Assembly (NCBI GenBank): GCA_019649035.1
Contig: BMAT01012874.1
Location: forward strand, 72,873 to 105,663
Reading direction: 5' to 3'
DNA: 32,791 nucleotides
From: Elysia marginata
Taxonomy: Eukaryota; Mollusca; Gastropoda; Plakobranchidae
A program made the position numbers and the translations under genes. Positions 29,280 through 32,791 of this stretch are shown piece after piece. The notes beneath the pieces were generated by a model. The model was not told the DNA's origin. It ran no database searches and was given only the letters and a program-made list of their open reading frames with translations. The first letter of the stretch is position 1. Every line of letters starts with the position of its first letter.

Positions 29280-31060
29280 AGGGAAAAGGAATCAAGAAAA
29301 AAACATAGGATATTTAGTAAAAAAATAAAGATGAGAGAGGTATAGATCATAGGAGGAGAATAATAAAACTAAAGAGGGGTGAGATAAGGAGAACAAATGA
29401 GGAGAAGGCGATGGGGGTAAACTCAATGACAGTTTAAGACGGGAAGAAGGTGAGACTACTCAAAGTGAAAGCAGAAGGCAAACTGATTTTCATGCTAGAT
29501 AAATTGATAGAATATTTGAAGACAAAAAAAAATGGCAATTTAATTGTCCGTGGGTTGATTCTTACATACTTTGCTAAAAACATTAGTCTAATCAGCATGA
29601 TTTAGATACATCCAGAGGCCTAGGTCTAGATTTCTCGGGTCAGACTACCCACTTAGCATCGCATGAAATCACCAGCAGGCCTACTCAAGGGGAACTACTC
29701 TGAACGAATTTTTAAAATCCGTGGAACAATCTCATATCTAACAAACGCTACGCTCTGTGGTAATTGCCCCCCCCCCCTCCCTTTTATTCCCCGTTCCCAC
29801 CACTACCCCTACCCATCTCCACAATCTACTCCATCCTGTTCCTGTTGTATTCATGCCGAAGATAAGGCATTGGCGTTTCAATTAAAAACATCGCATAATT
29901 CAGCATAGAGATTTGTATCTAAGGTTAAGTTAACCAATGTCGTCAAAAAGAAAAGAAAAAGTGAAATTGGGTCTATTTACAGTGGTCATTTTTTTCAAAT
30001 AACATTGATTTTGCTAAAGTTAAAAAAAAATTTTTTGAACATCAACTTTTTTCCATGTGTTGAAATTTCTTTGCCAGATGAAAAAGGCATCCAAAGATCA
30101 ATATAGATATAATTCGTGCTGAAGGTAATTCATTTCTTAAAGTATAAAAGAAAAATACGTTTTGTTACGTTTTATTGAATTTCATTTACACGGTACATTT
30201 TTTTCTATTATGATTCATTCTGTCTACGGGCAATTCTGAACACCGGCTGTTCTAAAAGATTTGGTGCATATTCTTAAATTATACGTCCCATTCATAACAA
30301 TTTTAAGTTAATAAGCAAAGGGAAAGAAGAATAGCCAAATGGATAAATAGATAAGGAATGGAATAGATAATAGACTCGGAGAAGTGACGCATTGCAAAAT
30401 AAGGGATTTGGCACGGGTCCAAGTTTTAAAAATTCAATCATAAATTACGTACGCATCGAACATGCATAGTTTTTGTTTCATGTTAACGCAAAAGAGTTAA
30501 AAAAGATGCCGTCAAAATTTGAATCGAATTGGTTCATTCATTTTTGAGATATTCAAATCTATTTGTGCCTGTAGGCATTCAAATAGGCTTATAAAATCTG
30601 TCATTTTGAATGACCTCATTTAAGAATGCGACTTTCTCATCGTTTTAGCAAACAACGTGGTTTAAAACTCAGTGTATATCAGTTGAAAAGCCAAATTGTT
30701 GATTTTTCAACGTATCAAAGATTTGCCACCACCTTGAAAACGAGTAAGTGGACTTCAAGTTGACATAACTCAGTCCTCAATTTGGTTGTCCAATCTTAAC
30801 TATTTTTCAAAGTTTAACCAAATCTAGAGTATAAATCTGCGGACGAAAAACGATTGTTAAATTGGCCTCTAGTGAGAGATTAAAATGCCAAAAGGTTTTT
30901 TTCTACGAATAACCTCAGCAAATAAAAACCCAAAAGGGTTTAATCGGCTATATTGTTAAAAGTTGTCCATCTTCTTGAGGTAAAGTTAGGCTATCGCATA
31001 TTGCCAACAACAACCAGTTTTTTTTTTAGTTTAAGATATTGTCAAGCGTTCTAGCATGTC
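29280..31060. other. Non-coding interval
   Basis: Purine-rich from 29280 to about 29470, then AT-rich. A poly-C run at about 29767-29777 followed by pyrimidine-rich sequence explains the Pro-rich frame at 29663-29908. No exon or repeat family was recognised. Confidence 0.5.
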
Positions 31061-31063
31061 ATT

Positions 31064-31212
31064 TTAGTTATAATTCAAAATTAAACGAGACCCAAATTCT
31101 ACGTGACAGCTAGTTATCAAGATCTCGTACCACTCGTCCACTCTCCCGATACTGGACAACACAAAGGGCAAGGTGTTGTCTTCCTGTGTCTGTCCTCCCG
31201 GTCTGGGGTTGA
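31064..31212 (-). CDS. Candidate exon, minus strand, unidentified
   Basis: On the minus strand an acceptor-like ctttccactcag (AG at 31214-31213) is followed, after two bases of split codon, by 48 sense codons (NPRPGGQTQEDNTLPFVL, then SSIGRVDEWYEILITS) and a TAA at 31066-31064. The middle part looks like folded protein. A GTAGAA inside could be a donor, ending the exon after about 36 codons. A second minus-strand frame and one plus-strand frame are also open over the same bases, so the evidence is weaker than the length suggests. No family is recognised. Confidence 0.25.
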
Positions 31213-31283
31213 CTGAGTGGAAAGTTTTTTGAGATGAGACGTTTATTTATCTCTTGTTCATTTCTATTGGATTTTAAACGATG
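31090..31283 (+). other. GC-richer island with strong plus-strand splice donor
   Basis: The sequence ends at aaacgatg|gtaagta (GT at 31284-31285), a near-consensus 5' splice site whose last exon bases are ATG. This could be a 5' exon whose start codon is the last codon before the intron, or a non-coding first exon. An 8-bp perfect hairpin, gacaacac (31155-31162) with gtgttgtc (31173-31180), lies inside. It conflicts with the minus-strand exon reading over the same bases, and at most one of the two is likely to be right. Confidence 0.3.
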
Positions 31284-31360
31284 GTAAGTATTTGCATTTA
31301 TTAATTTTTGCTGGTTTTAGAGTTGTTTATGTCTTTGAATATTTAAGATTAAGAAGTTTC

Positions 31361-31440
31361 CTAACTCTGTATTCAACAATTGGCCTGGACCGCCATTGTG
31401 GATGTGTGGTAAACGGTCCACCATAACAAAGTTAGAGTTT
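31361..31440. repeat. Foldback repeat unit 1
   Basis: ctaactctgt (31361-31370) pairs with acaaagttag (31426-31435), and inside it tggaccg (31386-31392) pairs perfectly with cggtcca (31414-31420). The loop starts with CCATTGTGGATG. Confidence 0.7.
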
Positions 31441-31573
31441 TAATATGTGTATAGATTTCTAGGCCTTTGAAGTATCTACAAAAGTATGAAAGCTATGATA
31501 AGTGTTTGGCTTCAGCATTTAATGCATTTTTGGTAGCTGTGAAAGTCTCTAAACATTACAATTTAGAAATTTT

Positions 31574-31655
31574 AAAACTTTGTTCTCAACACGTTGGTGG
31601 ACCGCCATTGTTGTGTCATGTTTAGCTGTCCCTTCTCGACAAGTTAGAGATTTAT
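31574..31655. repeat. Foldback repeat unit 2
   Basis: Diverged tandem copy of unit 1 offset by 212 bases: aaaactttgttctcaac, then ggtggaccgccattgttg, then acaagttagaga. tggaccgccattg is exact between the two units. A third, weaker trace (cagccattgttc) is near 32047-32058. Confidence 0.65.
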
Positions 31656-31659
31656 GCAC

Positions 31660-32480
31660 GTGTAAATATCTACATTCTTAAAACCATGATCAATATATCT
31701 CAAAATTTCAAGATTTCCATGTATCAAGATAACTTAGTATTGCCAAAAATTACTCCGGGGTTGCTAATTTTTCGCTTTGATTTATAACTTGTACTCAGAT
31801 AAATAGTTGGACGTACAAAAATACAGAGTGGCGGAAAGCAAACTGATGTCCATCGAGGTCTCAGTTACTGAGTTAGATAATTCTTTTAGAATGTAATTTC
31901 GGCATGCCACTGAATTTAAATTTATTCTTTCAAATAAAATTTTTTTAGTTTTTACTGTGCTATAAAGATTTTTGTCATTCGTATTAATTTGATAGACAAT
32001 GAAGTCCAACGTGTAGCTAACTTACTCTCAAAAGTAAGCTTGAGACAGCCATTGTTCAGAAGTCCATGGCAGTCTTTTGTGGATTGAAGAAGACAAGTTA
32101 TTGGTTCAGCAGAAATACAACAATATGGACATTTACATGCGATAATATTGTCAGTTTTAGAACAATTAAAAAAAAATACTAATTAGCATTTATGGTTTTT
32201 GTGAAGTTAAGTCATTTCATCCATTTACAAACATAAAATCTAACTTGTCTTCTTGATAATAAATAAGACATACTGATGACAGAATGAGGTTATGGTCCAT
32301 TGAGATAACCTGAATACTGAGTTAGTAATCATTGATTTTCAGTCAATTCACAGCTGTAGAAAATTAGCTTTTACTGGTGAAAAGATCTATATATCTAGTG
32401 CATATTTGGCCACATATTGAAATTGATAGGCTATGCTTCAGTGGACCTAATATGATTCAAATATTGGGAGGCTTTAATCT
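31660..32480. other. Non-coding interval with weak internal repeats
   Basis: tactgagttag occurs at about 31867-31877 and 32314-32324 with related flanks (gtccat-gag upstream), suggesting further diverged copies of a local repeat. The 75-residue minus-strand frame at 31782-32009 is unrecognised. Confidence 0.45.
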
Positions 32481-32496
32481 GAACAAGCAGAATGGA

Positions 32497-32541
32497 CCTC
32501 AAATCTAGATCTAGTATTAGCTAGAATCTAGATCTAGATGA
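32497..32541. repeat. CTAGATCTAG palindromic cluster
   Basis: tctagatctag occurs twice within 45 bases, the second copy running on into ctagatctagat. Single copies of the related agatctagatctc occur at about 18587-18599. Such clusters are low-complexity palindromes and are a weak hint towards a gastropod genome. Confidence 0.7.
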
Positions 32542-32791
32542 ATGATATTTTAAACTATTCTTTCCATAGATTTAGTATTATGTACAGTCAACAAAATATG
32601 TAGGTCTAGTGTAATTTCTATTCGAGATATCTAGTACTACATTTGATTGCTGAGCAAATAAACCTTTAATTTTCACAAAATTTTACAAGTTCAAGGCTCT
32701 CACCAACCTTTAGAAATACCTAAAAGGATTATTATATAATTATAAATTAATCATAGGACAGACTTCAGAGACTTGTTTATGATGAGATGAG

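Noticed and set aside
1-32791. CRISPR array, prokaryotic operon, phage or plasmid system
   Set aside because: No spaced palindromic repeats with unique spacers, no ribosome-binding-site-led ORFs and no long genes. The repeats are eukaryotic SINE, MITE and microsatellite types.

Overview
This is an AT-rich, repeat-dense piece of an animal nuclear genome, most plausibly a mollusc and perhaps a gastropod. The evidence for a metazoan genome is indirect: tRNA-derived SINEs (one with an (AACC)n-type tail and an exact target-site duplication), abundant (GA)n, (TAC)n, (AAG)n and (GAT)n microsatellites, vertebrate/invertebrate-style GT-AG splice signals, and clusters of the CTAGATCTAG-type motif at the right end. 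The taxon guess is from general familiarity with such repeats and has low confidence. There is no bacterial, phage or organelle gene content, no operon, no CRISPR array and no complete protein-coding gene. Almost all the ATG-to-stop frames are chance frames or translated microsatellites.

Layout. 1-0.46 kb: (GA)n tract and an intact minus-strand tRNA-derived SINE. 2.28-3.0 kb: two further tRNA-like SINE heads. 4.27-5.15 kb: a nested inverted repeat made of SINE-like units facing each other. 5.7-6.35 kb: GA and GAT microsatellites around a long imperfect stem-loop. 7.49-7.56 kb: SINE 3' tail. 8.57-8.94 kb: a short terminal-inverted-repeat (MITE-like) element framed by a direct repeat. 9.05-9.65 kb: more balanced base composition with exon-like frames. 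12.28-12.55 kb: an 87-codon minus-strand frame behind a splice-acceptor-like site, the best candidate host exon. 13.1-13.5 kb: small duplicated segment with opposed frames. 15.4-15.6 and 18.1-19.6 kb: two copies of a retroelement 3' end, both followed by (TAC)n. The second carries a decayed coding remnant and an assembly gap inside its tail. 16.5-16.8 and 20.9-21.2 kb: two copies of a 300-bp dispersed repeat. 16.86-17.12 kb: second MITE copy. 20.76 kb: short lysine-rich exon-like frame. 22.3-23.0 kb: richer sequence ending in a consensus splice donor. 23.1-23.7 kb: SINE fragments. 28.8-29.1 kb: compound microsatellite followed by an orphan MITE end. 31.06-31.3 kb: GC-richer exon-like island with a strong donor. 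31.36-31.66 kb: tandem foldback repeats.

The window is best read as intronic or intergenic DNA dominated by old mobile elements, with a few possible exons of unidentified host genes. The candidate exons have not been linked into a gene model. All homology statements between copies inside the window come from reading the sequence by eye; no alignment or database search was run.
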